NCBI GenBank assembly: GCA_016200045.1
Contig: JACQFN010000002.1
Location: 226,473 to 290,472, forward strand
Length of the DNA stretch: 64,000 nt
Direction: 5' to 3'
DNA from: Nitrososphaerota archaeon
GTDB lineage: Archaea > Thermoproteota > Nitrososphaeria > Nitrososphaerales > Gagatemarchaeaceae
Positions 1 to 8,055 of this stretch are shown one piece after another. Each line of letters opens with the position of its first letter. The first letter of the stretch is position 1. A program made the position numbers and the translations under genes. A model generated the notes under the pieces. It did not search any database. It had not been told where the DNA came from and worked only from the letters and a program-made list of their open reading frames with translations.

Positions 1-2
1 GG

Positions 3-1286
3 ACAAAGGACGCCAGGTCGCTTCTAGCGCAGATGGATGAGAGGGGAGACTTCGAGGAGGTGGTCGACGCCCTGAACCTGCGGGATACCCTCGGCAAGAA
101 CCTGCCCGACCTGAGCGGCGGGGAGCTGCAGCGGGTGGCGGTGGCCGCGGCCGCCCTCAAGGAAGCAGATCTCTACCTCTTCGACGAGCCTTCGTCGTAC
201 AACGACGTCTACCAGAGGCTCGCCGTCTCCAGGCTCATAACCGACCTGGCTGCGAAGGGAAAGGCGGTCCTCGTTGTCGAGCACGACATCGCCTTCCTCG
301 ACTACGTCGCAGACTACGTCCAGATAATCTACGGGGAGCCGGGAGCTTATGGGATAGTGTCGGGGCTCTACTCCGCGAGGACTGGGATCAACTCCCTCCT
401 TGACGGGTACCTCCCCCAGGAGAACGTAAGGTTCAGGGACCAACCGGTTTCTTTCGGCCAGAGGGCGGCAGGGGAGGTGGTCGAGAGCGAGTACGAGCTC
501 GCAAAGTACACTGGCATCGGGAAGTCGTACGAAGGGTTCGACCTGAAGGTGGCTGAGGGTGTGATCACTCAGGGGAGCATCCTGGGGGTGGTGGGAGCGA
601 ACGCGCTCGGCAAGACGACGTTCCTCAAGATCATAGCCGGAGAGGAGAAGCCTGACAAGGGGAAGGTCTCGCTCAATGCGAGGGTCGCTTACAAGCCCCA
701 GTACCTGTCCGCCAGCCAAGAGGGGACGGTGGACGAGTACTTCACGACCGGGCTCGGTGCGAAGTACAGCGACGCAATCCTGCAGGACACCCTTGCGGGC
801 CCGTTGAAGATGGAGAAGCTGCTGGCGAGGAACATGAAGGAGCTGAGCGGAGGGGAGCTGCAGAAGGTTGCGATCGTGGCTACGATGGCCCAGGAGGCGG
901 AGGTATACGCGCTGGACGAGCCTTCCGCTTTCCTCGACGTGGAGGACAGGTTCGTGGTCGCGAAGGCTGTGAACAGGATGGTGAAGGCGAGGGGAAGGGC
1001 CGCCGTGATCATCGACCACGACCTGCAGGTCATCGACATCGTCTCCGACAGGCTGATGGTCTTCGGGGGGAGGCCCGGGGTCTCCGGGGAAGCGACGGCC
1101 CCCCTCCCGAAGGAGGAAGGGATGAACGCTTTCCTGAAACAGGTCGGCCTCACTTACCGGAGGGACGTGAACACAGGGAGACCGAGGGTCAACAAGCCGG
1201 GGAGTAAGCTCGACAGGGAGCAGAAGGAGAGGGGCTCCTACTACTACGTCTACCGGCAGGCGGAAGAGACCCCTGAGGCTGATTAG
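3..1286 (+). CDS. ABCE1/Rli1 ribosome-recycling ATPase, 5' end outside the window
   Basis: This is the C-terminal part of the archaeal ribosome-recycling ATPase ABCE1 (RNase L inhibitor homologue), which splits ribosomes after termination. The reading frame is open from base 3, so the N-terminal Fe-S domain and the first Walker A motif lie outside the window. Visible are the NBD1 signature LSGGELQ and Walker B (LYLFDEPSS), then the hinge, then a full NBD2: Walker A GANALGKTT, signature LSGGELQ, Walker B ending ALDEPSAFLD, and an H-loop in IIDHDLQ. ABCE1 is normally about 590-600 residues and some 427 are present. The basic, Tyr-rich C-terminus (SYYYVYRQ) is typical of the family. It ends with TAG and the next gene begins at or across this stop. 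Confidence 0.95.
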   Translation, partial: TKDARSLLAQMDERGDFEEVVDALNLRDTLGKNLPDLSGGELQRVAVAAAALKEADLYLFDEPSSYNDVYQRLAVSRLITDLAAKGKAVLVVEHDIAFLDYVADYVQIIYGEPGAYGIVSGLYSARTGINSLLDGYLPQENVRFRDQPVSFGQRAAGEVVESEYELAKYTGIGKSYEGFDLKVAEGVITQGSILGVVGANALGKTTFLKIIAGEEKPDKGKVSLNARVAYKPQYLSASQEGTVDEYFTTGLGAKYSDAILQDTLAGPLKMEKLLARNMKELSGGELQKVAIVATMAQEAEVYALDEPSAFLDVEDRFVVAKAVNRMVKARGRAAVIIDHDLQVIDIVSDRLMVFGGRPGVSGEATAPLPKEEGMNAFLKQVGLTYRRDVNTGRPRVNKPGSKLDREQKERGSYYYVYRQAEETPEAD

Positions 1287-2091
1287 ACAGGTCCTGGAAA
1301 AGGCAGGGCTCCCACGTGAAGGCGCGGCGACCGGGGTCGACGTCGTAGGGGACATCGCAATCGTGAGGCTCCCGGACCTGAAGGCTGCGGAGAGGAGGAA
1401 GTTCGCACGGGAACTGATCAGCGAGGTCGAGAACGTCGCGGCCGTCTTCGACCAGGAGGGAGTGATCAGGGGGGAGTTCAGGCTCAGGACCCTGAAGCAT
1501 CTTGCGGGCGAAAGGAGGACCCTCACCGTGCACAGGGAGAACGGGTGCGCGTTCAAGGTCGACGTCGCGCGCTGCTACTTCTCCCCCAGGCTGTCGACGG
1601 AGAGGCTCCGGATAACGGAAGGGTCGAAGGAGGGGGAAAGGGTCCTCAACATGTTCGCCGGGGTGGGACCGTTTTCGATCCCCCTCGCGAAGATGAAACA
1701 CGCGCGCGTGACAAGCTGCGAGCTCAACAAATACGCGGCCAAGCTTCACGAGGAGAACGACCTGATGAACAAGGTCGCGGACAGGATACTAGTGGTGAAC
1801 GCGGACGTCGCGAAGTGGGCCGCCGCCTCGGCCGGGAAGTACGACCGGGTCCTGATGCCGCATCCTTCCCAGTCACATAGGTTCCTGTCGACCGCCCTTT
1901 CGGTGACGAAGAGGAAGGGGACGATCCACTATTACCGACACGTCCTTGCCAGGGACGAGGAGGAGGGAAAAGAGCAGATCGGCGAGGAGCTGAAGCGACT
2001 CTTGCCTGCCGGCGCGAGCTTTCGGGCCAGGAAGGTGAGGGACGTCGGGCCGAGGTGGCTGGAGATGGCTGCCGACATCCGCGTGAGCTAG
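1279..2091 (+). CDS. Trm5/TYW2-family tRNA methyltransferase, start codon unclear
   Basis: A class I SAM-dependent methyltransferase of the Trm5/TYW2 family, which acts on position 37 of tRNA (m1G37 formation or wyosine side-chain synthesis). The SAM-binding motif MFAGVGPFSIP and the following acidic CELN turn are clear. The usual Trm5 NLP signature is replaced by MPHPSQSH, so the exact activity is uncertain. The conserved N-terminal family motif DVVGDIAIVRLP lies upstream of the first canonical start (GTG at 1363), so the protein must begin earlier. No ATG, GTG or TTG is available in that stretch. CTG at 1273 or 1279, or ATT at 1282, overlapping the ABCE1 stop, are the candidates. At about 270 residues it is shorter than a typical Trm5 (about 330). 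It converges on cytochrome b with a 4-bp overlap. Confidence 0.8.
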   Translation: MIRQVLEKAGLPREGAATGVDVVGDIAIVRLPDLKAAERRKFARELISEVENVAAVFDQEGVIRGEFRLRTLKHLAGERRTLTVHRENGCAFKVDVARCYFSPRLSTERLRITEGSKEGERVLNMFAGVGPFSIPLAKMKHARVTSCELNKYAAKLHEENDLMNKVADRILVVNADVAKWAAASAGKYDRVLMPHPSQSHRFLSTALSVTKRKGTIHYYRHVLARDEEEGKEQIGEELKRLLPAGASFRARKVRDVGPRWLEMAADIRVS

Positions 2092-3485
2092 AACGGAAGG
2101 TTCTGGCTGTACCTGTAGAGGTGTATCAGAACACCGAAGGTCACCAGCACGGCGCCGACGTCGAAAAGAGTCAGGCTGTCGAACGGAAGCGGGTTGGTCT
2201 GCGCGACTTTCGCGGCGTCCGCGGCGGCCCCTGCCGCAGCAGCCAGCCCGTTGAATGCCACTTGTGCTAGGATGAGGAGAACGAAGAGGAAGTAGACCCA
2301 CTTCCTCGTGAGCAGAGGGGCCGTTGGGGCGACGGCTTTCCTGACCCTCTCCTTCGCCTTCAGGTACCTCAGGAATGCGTAGGTGAGGACGAACGAGAGG
2401 ACCGTGACCCCAATCATAGATCCGAAGTACAGGTCTGGCGGGACCAGAAGACGGTCCAGCGTCGGGAGGGACGCGTCCGGGTTGATGTAGAAACCCCAGG
2501 CTGTCGTGATGAGTATTTGGGCGATGCTTGTGATGCCCAGAGCAGTAAAGAATGGCCTGTCCTTCCAGTTGAGCTTCTTCGAGGTGTCAACGAAGGGGAT
2601 GACCAGAGCCATCAGGAATAGTAAGCCGGGCATCAGACCTCCCATGACGAACTTGTCGAACTCTGTTCTCAGGAGAGCGTAGAGCCCTGTGAGGTACCAT
2701 TCTGGGATTGTGAGAGCCCCAACGGTGGGGTCGTACTGGGTACTGACAGGAACAGGGAAGAAGGCTGCGATGATGAATATCGCCCCCACTACCGTGGAGA
2801 CCACCGGGATGTCGAATACCATGTATCGCGGGAAGTGAATGAAGACCAGGATCAGCATGACCATCGGAAGGATGAAAACGTGCGCGGAGTACAGGCGGAG
2901 CACGAAGTCGGTGAAGCCCGCCCCGAATGTCGCCAGCCTTAGCGGCCCTCCTATGACCGGGGGAGCGTTGGTGAGGCCCGAACCGATCTCTATTGCCAGG
3001 CCGGCCCTCTGGTTGAATATCAGGTCGTATCCGGTGTAGGCCTCTACCCCGGTGATTATTCCAAGGATGATTCCTGTCACCCAGAGGACCTCGTTCTTGA
3101 TCTTGAACCTTCCGCTGAAGTACTGGTAGTACATGTGCAAGATGGCAAGGAGGACCATGGCGTTTGAGGCGGTGTAGTGGATGTTCCTCAGCAGCCATCC
3201 GTAGGGGACCACGTCGTTGATCTTCTGGACGCTGGAGAACGCGCAGGTCAGGCTCCCGCACCCCGTGAGTGTCGGCTGATAGTAGATCATCAGGAGCCCT
3301 CCCGTAATTCCGAGCACCAGGAACACGATCCCGGTGAGTACCCCCAGGTAGCCCAGGGGGCTTACGAACCTCTTGGGGAAGGTGTACTGGACGCCGATGT
3401 ACACAGTCCTTTCGAGCCCGTCTACAAGCCAGCGGTACAGCTTCACGACGAGGTTCCTGTTCGAGTCGTCCGTCTTCTGCGCCAT
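2088..3485 (-). CDS. Cytochrome b of a bc/b6f-like quinol oxidoreductase
   Basis: Integral membrane cytochrome b of 465 residues with the N-terminal di-haem part and the C-terminal part fused, as in bc1-type proteins. The four probable haem ligands are His103/His117 and His202/His217. The 14- and 15-residue spacings resemble cytochrome b6 rather than mitochondrial cytochrome b. The quinol-oxidation (Qo) site motif PEWY is at 261-264. About ten hydrophobic segments are visible. It lies 3 bp downstream of the Rieske gene and is surely co-transcribed with it. No cytochrome c1 or f gene is nearby. The divergent cupredoxin gene could encode the soluble electron acceptor, which is inference from position. 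Confidence 0.95.
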   Translation of the reverse strand: MAQKTDDSNRNLVVKLYRWLVDGLERTVYIGVQYTFPKRFVSPLGYLGVLTGIVFLVLGITGGLLMIYYQPTLTGCGSLTCAFSSVQKINDVVPYGWLLRNIHYTASNAMVLLAILHMYYQYFSGRFKIKNEVLWVTGIILGIITGVEAYTGYDLIFNQRAGLAIEIGSGLTNAPPVIGGPLRLATFGAGFTDFVLRLYSAHVFILPMVMLILVFIHFPRYMVFDIPVVSTVVGAIFIIAAFFPVPVSTQYDPTVGALTIPEWYLTGLYALLRTEFDKFVMGGLMPGLLFLMALVIPFVDTSKKLNWKDRPFFTALGITSIAQILITTAWGFYINPDASLPTLDRLLVPPDLYFGSMIGVTVLSFVLTYAFLRYLKAKERVRKAVAPTAPLLTRKWVYFLFVLLILAQVAFNGLAAAAGAAADAAKVAQTNPLPFDSLTLFDVGAVLVTFGVLIHLYRYSQNLPF

Positions 3486-3488
3486 CGT

Positions 3489-4367
3489 CTAGGACCCTCC
3501 CAGAGCAGCCGGCTTGATGTAGTTGCGATAGCTCAGGTAGTCGCGCCCGTATCCTAGGACGCCGTTGTGCTCGACGTCCCAGAGGGGAATCTCGACGTTG
3601 AGGTCGCCGTTCGGGTCTGCCGTGAGGGTAAGCATCGGAATCGCGTTGGTGGGTGCATCCTGTTGAGCAGCCGGCCCGTATTTCGCGAGCCCCTCCGGGA
3701 CCTCGTAGATGCTCCCGTGGCAGGGGCATTCGTACTGCTGATGTGCCGGGTCAGGGTTGTAGTTCGGGCTGCACCACAGGTGAACGCACACCTTGCTGAA
3801 TGCGACAAAGGCAGATGCGTTCTTGGTATCTCCGCCCAGCGCGCCCGCGGGGAGGCGGATCAGTTCATACTTCACGAAAGTGTCGGGATTCTGCGCGTCG
3901 AGGGTTGCGTCCCCCGATGACGGGTAGGTAATGACCCAGTGGGAGTCAGGGGGGAAGGTGTTCAGGTCGTTGACGTTGACGACCTGCCCCGCGGCGGCGC
4001 CGTAGACTGACTTCGCATCGATTACGACCTTCTGACGCTTGTAGGAGCCCGCGTTCCCGACCGACGAGGAGAGGAACGACCCCCACGGGACGAACGGGAC
4101 GATGGAAAGCACCGCTGCGATAGTGACAAGGGCCTTGACGAAGTTCCTCCTCCCAACCATTTGGGGAGGCGGAGGTCTGGTGGCAGGTGCAGCGACGGTC
4201 GGAGTCGGCCTCGGCGCAGGGGAAACGACTGCCCTTGGGGGGACGGCGGCAGACACTTGCGGCTTCTGCTGCGTGACCTGGACTTGCGTAATCGGATGGG
4301 CGACCTTCTTCTCTTCGCTTGAAGTGTTCGACTCGGTGGAAGTCTTCTCTTTGGCCTCCTCCACCAT
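3489..4367 (-). CDS. Rieske iron-sulfur protein
   Basis: Membrane-anchored Rieske 2Fe-2S subunit partnering the cytochrome b encoded just downstream. Box I is CVHLWC (Cys194, His196, Cys199) and box II is CPCHGS (Cys214, Cys216, His217), giving two Cys and two His cluster ligands plus the stabilising disulfide pair. A GRRNFVK sequence at 72-78 followed by a hydrophobic segment (about 79-97) looks like a twin-arginine signal-anchor, the usual export route for Rieske proteins. The first 70 residues form a Ser/Glu- and then Pro-rich cytoplasmic extension that is longer than usual. Its promoter faces that of the divergent cupredoxin gene. Confidence 0.95.
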   Translation of the reverse strand: MVEEAKEKTSTESNTSSEEKKVAHPITQVQVTQQKPQVSAAVPPRAVVSPAPRPTPTVAAPATRPPPPQMVGRRNFVKALVTIAAVLSIVPFVPWGSFLSSSVGNAGSYKRQKVVIDAKSVYGAAAGQVVNVNDLNTFPPDSHWVITYPSSGDATLDAQNPDTFVKYELIRLPAGALGGDTKNASAFVAFSKVCVHLWCSPNYNPDPAHQQYECPCHGSIYEVPEGLAKYGPAAQQDAPTNAIPMLTLTADPNGDLNVEIPLWDVEHNGVLGYGRDYLSYRNYIKPAALGGS

Positions 4368-4398
4368 CTATTGTCGGCGCGGAGGGGTGCGGGGGCGG

Positions 4399-4406
4399 TT
4401 TTTAAC
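4399..4406 (-). promoter_or_regulatory. TATA-like box of the Rieske-cytochrome b operon
   Basis: The minus-strand sequence GTTAAAAA is centred about 35 nt upstream of the Rieske ATG, a position consistent with an archaeal TATA box and a very short leader. Confidence 0.45.
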
Positions 4407-4446
4407 CTTCGTTTGAGCAAAAAGAACTATCGAAAACCCAAAACGA

Positions 4447-4454
4447 CTTTATAG
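4447..4454 (+). promoter_or_regulatory. TATA-like box of the cupredoxin gene
   Basis: CTTTATAG is centred about 35 nt before the cupredoxin ATG at 4486. It and the Rieske box form a divergent respiratory promoter region of about 120 bp. Confidence 0.45.
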
Positions 4455-4485
4455 CCAGTCGCGGGCGGCACCAAACTAGAAGGAA

Positions 4486-4920
4486 ATGAGCGGTCAGAAA
4501 ACGAAACCAGTCGTCGGCCTCATTGTCGCGGTATTGATTTTGGCCGCGGTCGGGGCGGTCGGCTACTATCAGTTCGAGGTCGCGCCACGTCTGGCCACTT
4601 CTTCGACGTCCGCCCAGGCCGCTTGCACTCCCTCGACCTGCGTGAATATCACCATCCCTGCGGGCGCAGGAACGTGTTCCCCGGCGCCTTGCGGCTTCAG
4701 TCCTGCGAAGGTGGTCGTGGTCATCGGGCAGAACGGCACGGTCTTCTGGAAGAACGACGACTCGGCGCACCACACGGTCACGGGTGCAGGCTCGTTCGGG
4801 AGCCCCGACATGGGGCTGAATGCCGTTTACTCCTATCATTTCACTGTCGCGGGGAACTACAGCTACGTGTGCAACTACCACCCCTGGATGAGGGCGTCGG
4901 TGCTCGCGAAGGCGCCGTAG
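4486..4920 (+). CDS. Membrane-anchored cupredoxin (blue-copper protein)
   Basis: A 144-residue plastocyanin/halocyanin-like protein. Residues about 9-30 form an N-terminal hydrophobic anchor, followed by a Thr/Ser linker and a cupredoxin domain. The type-1 copper ligands are visible as a His in SAHHTVT and the C-terminal cluster Cys-x-x-His-x-x-Met (CNYHPWM). It probably carries electrons outside the membrane, and its divergent position beside the Rieske/cytochrome b genes suggests it takes electrons from that complex. Small cupredoxins of this kind are abundant in Thaumarchaeota. Its two extra Cys pairs near the N-terminus of the domain (ACTPSTC and TCSPAPC) are unusual and could form disulfides. 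Confidence 0.9.
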   Translation: MSGQKTKPVVGLIVAVLILAAVGAVGYYQFEVAPRLATSSTSAQAACTPSTCVNITIPAGAGTCSPAPCGFSPAKVVVVIGQNGTVFWKNDDSAHHTVTGAGSFGSPDMGLNAVYSYHFTVAGNYSYVCNYHPWMRASVLAKAP

Positions 4921-4961
4921 TCTGGCAACACGAAAATAGAGTCCCGGCTGTCCCTCTACGG

Positions 4962-6410
4962 TTGAAGAAGGTAGCTGACCCAACAGCCCTGGAAGCCCTG
5001 TCTCGCGACGCGGGGATGATTCAGGAGACCCCGAAGGCCGCCTACTACGCGGAGACCGAATCAGACATCGTGGAGGTGGTCGGAAGAGCGAAGGAAGCAG
5101 GGGTTCCGATAACCCCCAGAGGTGGAGGCACGGCGATCCCGAGCCAGTCAATAGGAAAGGGGTTCATCCTCCTTCAAAACAGGACGAAGGTGGACCTGAC
5201 CGGGCCTTCGTCATTCGACTGCGAGCCAGCCGTCGTGAAGTCCGAATTGAACGCGACCTTACGATCGGCGGGGTTGTGGTTCCCCGTCGACCCTTCCAGC
5301 TACCGGAGCTGCACCGTCGGAGGGATGGTGGCCAACAACTCGTCTGGAACGAGGACCCTCAAACACGGCTCAACGATCGACTACGTAGCCTCGATGCGGG
5401 TCGTCTTCCCTGAGACTGGTCCCGCGTTGATTGCCCCGATAGGCATCGAAGCTGCACTCTCCGGTAGCGAGCCAGCAAGGAAGGTCGCGGAGCTCTTGCT
5501 CGACTCATCAGCAGAGATTGAGGCGGAGGTCCCTCAGGTGTCCAAGAATTCGTGCGGATACAGGCTGGAAAGGGTGATCCACGGCGGAGTCTTGGACCTC
5601 CCGAAGCTGTTCGTCGGGTCCGAGGGGACGTTGGGGATAATCTCGCAGTTGTCATTAGCGGCCAGGGCGAAGAGGCCGTCAGCAGCCCTCCTGGTCCTTG
5701 AAACATCTCTCGCCGAGCTTGACAAGATGGCCTACGAGCTCAGGCGTCTCCGCCCGTCAGCGATCGAGCTCGTCGACAAGTCAGTCTTTTCCAAGACGGG
5801 ACGCTCGAAAAGGTTGGCCCCGTACTCGAGGTCTGAGGATCCGTACCTAGTCCTCTGCGAGATAGAAGGTGAAGGAGAGAGAGGTCCCGAAGAAGAACTC
5901 GCGAGGGTCGCCGCGTCGAGTGTGGAGGGGTTCGAACCCTTGGTGTTGACGGACCCGGGCGACGTAGCCTCGGCTTGGGACGTCAGAAACGAGACTCTCA
6001 CGATCGCGGGAGAGTTCCGCTCGGGGGGGCGAATCCTGCTTCCCGGGGTGGAGGACCTTACGGTCGCCCCAGAACGCCTGGGGGAGCTACTCAAGTTCAT
6101 CCTCGATCAATTCGAGCGCAGAGGACTGGAGTACATCTCTTACGGTCACGCGGGGGACGCCAACCTGCACCTGAGACCGATGCTCGACCCGGGATCCAGA
6201 GGAGACCTGGGGGTTTTGAACGAAATGATGGAAGAATGCTTCGAGAAAGTGTGGAAGATGAAGGGCACGATCACCGGCGAGCACGGGGACGGCATGCTCC
6301 GGGCGTCCTACGTCGCGAGGCAGTATCCGCGGACGCACTCCTTGATGAAGGAAATCCGGCGCCTCTTCGACCCCAAAGGGATGCTCAACCCGAACGTGAA
6401 GATTGTCTGA
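4962..6410 (+). CDS. FAD-linked oxidase, GlcD/D-lactate dehydrogenase type
   Basis: A VAO/PCMH-fold flavoprotein of 482 residues if started at the TTG at 4962. The open frame continues upstream into the cupredoxin gene, but that part has no similarity to the family. The FAD-binding domain shows PRGGGTAIPSQ and the later GGMVANNSSG, then CGYRLE and VGSEGTLGIIS. The C-terminal substrate-cap domain contains YGHAGDANLHLRP and GEHGDG, which hold the conserved His residues of the glycolate oxidase GlcD / D-lactate dehydrogenase family. It oxidises a 2-hydroxy acid, and the substrate cannot be told from sequence. There are no adjacent GlcE/GlcF-like subunits. It converges on the DUF99 gene with a 26-bp overlap. 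Confidence 0.88.
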   Translation: MKKVADPTALEALSRDAGMIQETPKAAYYAETESDIVEVVGRAKEAGVPITPRGGGTAIPSQSIGKGFILLQNRTKVDLTGPSSFDCEPAVVKSELNATLRSAGLWFPVDPSSYRSCTVGGMVANNSSGTRTLKHGSTIDYVASMRVVFPETGPALIAPIGIEAALSGSEPARKVAELLLDSSAEIEAEVPQVSKNSCGYRLERVIHGGVLDLPKLFVGSEGTLGIISQLSLAARAKRPSAALLVLETSLAELDKMAYELRRLRPSAIELVDKSVFSKTGRSKRLAPYSRSEDPYLVLCEIEGEGERGPEEELARVAASSVEGFEPLVLTDPGDVASAWDVRNETLTIAGEFRSGGRILLPGVEDLTVAPERLGELLKFILDQFERRGLEYISYGHAGDANLHLRPMLDPGSRGDLGVLNEMMEECFEKVWKMKGTITGEHGDGMLRASYVARQYPRTHSLMKEIRRLFDPKGMLNPNVKIV

Positions 6411-6966
6411 CGAGGGCCCTCGCGAGGAGCTTCGCGACCCTAATCGGCTCAGGTATCGATCCTTGATGGGTAAACAGGTCGACGACGGCCTTCGCCTCCG
6501 GAAGTGAGATTCCCGACATCCTTGCGAACACGGAATGGCCTGAGCCTAGCTTGAGCCTCTTCCTCTCGCCGAGTGCCCTGTACGCCTTCAGTTTGCGCTC
6601 TGCCTCCAGCGGAAAGCGGCGCCGGATCGAGCTCTCTATCCCCGATGTTTCCTTGTAGGTCAGGCAGACGACGGGGAGGCGAGTGCGCTGCGAGAGACGG
6701 TCGACGTCGACGATGTTGTAGAGGCTCAGGATGCACCCGGAGACAAGCATCACGTTGATGTCGTTCCGTCTGAGTTTGCTGTGAAGACGGGCGATCGAAG
6801 AAGTCGCGTCGTCTCCTCCAACCTCAGTCTGCCCGTACTCCACTCCGTCGACGACCAAGTCCCCCCTCATGACGACCCCCGCGAGAGCCGACCTACGTTG
6901 AGTCGCCCTGAAGCTCTCCGCCACACCCAGCGCCCGTATTCCAGGCTTGTTCAAGTGGAGGCGCAA
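6385..6966 (-). CDS. DUF99 family protein (endonuclease V-like fold)
   Basis: A 193-residue archaeal DUF99 (UPF0215) protein. The KPGIRALGVAES start, the DLVVDGVEYGQTEVGGDDAT strand-loop and the central SGCILSLYNIVDVD segment fit the family, which is related to endonuclease V and has been named endonuclease dU. A repair role on deaminated bases is known for relatives and is only inferred here. The start is TTG. A TTTTAA box near 7000 lies between it and the divergent PPC-domain gene and could serve both. Confidence 0.75.
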   Translation of the reverse strand: MRLHLNKPGIRALGVAESFRATQRRSALAGVVMRGDLVVDGVEYGQTEVGGDDATSSIARLHSKLRRNDINVMLVSGCILSLYNIVDVDRLSQRTRLPVVCLTYKETSGIESSIRRRFPLEAERKLKAYRALGERKRLKLGSGHSVFARMSGISLPEAKAVVDLFTHQGSIPEPIRVAKLLARALVRQSSRSG

Positions 6967-7024
6967 TTGCCCTCGTTCCTTCCGGACGTTCCATCCTTTT
7001 AACGTCTGAACGAGCAGTGAAGGT

Positions 7025-7426
7025 GTGGCAAGGATTTACAGCCTGAAGGCAGGGTCTGTTCTGCCTGATTCGGTCCTTACCTTGGCGAAAGAGGGCGGGG
7101 TCAAGACTGCTTCGGTAGAAGCCCTAGGCGGGGTCAGGTCGCTGAAACTGGCCTACTTCAACCACGCCAAGAGGACGTACGAGCAGCACACTTTCCGCGA
7201 GTTCCTGGAGGTCGCCAGCCTCGTAGGGAACATCACGCTCAGGGACGGGAAGCCCTTCCTACACGCCCACGGCACGTTCGGCAGGAGGGACATGACGGCG
7301 ATAGCCGGACACTTGGTCAGTGCGAAAGTCTTCCCCCTCTTAGAAGTCGTGATGTCGCCTACGTCGAACCGGGCGCTGCGCAAGTTCGACGACGAGACCG
7401 GTCTTAACATGATCTACCGAACGTGA
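7025..7426 (+). CDS. PPC/DUF296 domain protein
   Basis: A single-domain PPC (DUF296) protein of 133 residues starting at GTG. The core LHAHGTFGRRDMTAIAGHL matches the family's conserved His-containing segment. Archaeal and bacterial members form small trimers. Plant relatives are AT-hook DNA-binding proteins, so members are often annotated as DNA-binding, but no AT-hook is present here. Function unknown. It is divergent from the DUF99 gene. Confidence 0.8.
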   Translation: MARIYSLKAGSVLPDSVLTLAKEGGVKTASVEALGGVRSLKLAYFNHAKRTYEQHTFREFLEVASLVGNITLRDGKPFLHAHGTFGRRDMTAIAGHLVSAKVFPLLEVVMSPTSNRALRKFDDETGLNMIYRT

Positions 7427-7587
7427 AGTCGACAAGGCGAGAAGTGAGGCTCAGACAAATGCCTTTTTACTTCATGAGTTTGACCAAGTCGTAACTCTGA
7501 GTCATCACGGCCTCGGACCGACGACAAGCCGCCTCGGTAAAAAGGATTCTTCGCGGACTCACGAGTCTTTCAGAATGGAGCAAAACG

Positions 7588-7594
7588 ATATATG
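7588..7594 (+). promoter_or_regulatory. TATA-like box of the zinc-ribbon pair
   Basis: GATATAT is centred about 30 nt before the TTG at 7621. This spacing favours a leaderless start at 7621 over the in-frame TTG at 7597, which would lie before the transcription start. Confidence 0.45.
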
Positions 7595-7620
7595 AGTTGG
7601 ATTGCCCTGAAGACAGTCCA

Positions 7621-8055
7621 TTGCCTTTCTGTCAGAACTGCGGAAAGGAAGTTCTCGAAAACGACAGGTTCTGCCTCAACTGCGGAAGGAGTCTTCAGGG
7701 CGCGACCTCGTCCGCTCCCCCCAACCAACCCAGCCCCTTGCCCCCAAGCGCCCCTTCATCGAGGGAAAAGAGGGGAAGAAGCGCGTGGGGGGCTGCTCTT
7801 CTGAACTTCTTCATCCCGGGTTCTGGGTATGTCTACGTCGGAGCCGGGAGAGATTCACGCATGGTGATCTTCGGATTCCTGTTGATCCTCGCCCTCGCAG
7901 TGACGTTCTACGCAGGCGTCATCGGGACATTTGTCAGCCCAGCCGCTAGTGGGTCGTCGGAGCCCCTCTGGGTCAGTGAAATTTCAATCCTGTACCTCAT
8001 AGTCCCCTTCGCCCTTGCTTACGACGGCTTCCACAGGGCCCGGGGCGCCTCATGA
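7621..8055 (+). CDS. Zinc-ribbon membrane protein
   Basis: The start is placed at TTG 7621, which makes the protein begin MPFCQNCGKEV, just as its downstream neighbour begins MNFCPSCGEPC. An N-terminal zinc ribbon (CQNCG and CLNCG) is followed by a Pro/Ser-rich linker and two or three hydrophobic segments, including a NFFIPGSGYVYVGAGR motif like that of TM2/DUF5683-type small membrane proteins. It overlaps the next gene by 4 bp (ATGA). Function unknown. The shared zinc-ribbon architecture suggests the two products act together at the membrane. Confidence 0.75.
   Translation: MPFCQNCGKEVLENDRFCLNCGRSLQGATSSAPPNQPSPLPPSAPSSREKRGRSAWGAALLNFFIPGSGYVYVGAGRDSRMVIFGFLLILALAVTFYAGVIGTFVSPAASGSSEPLWVSEISILYLIVPFALAYDGFHRARGAS

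Noticed and set aside
24-1556. Long open frame (510 codons) on the minus strand opposite ABCE1
   Set aside because: It is an antisense shadow of a high-GC gene; the protein is Arg/Leu/Pro-rich without domains, while the plus strand encodes clear ABCE1.
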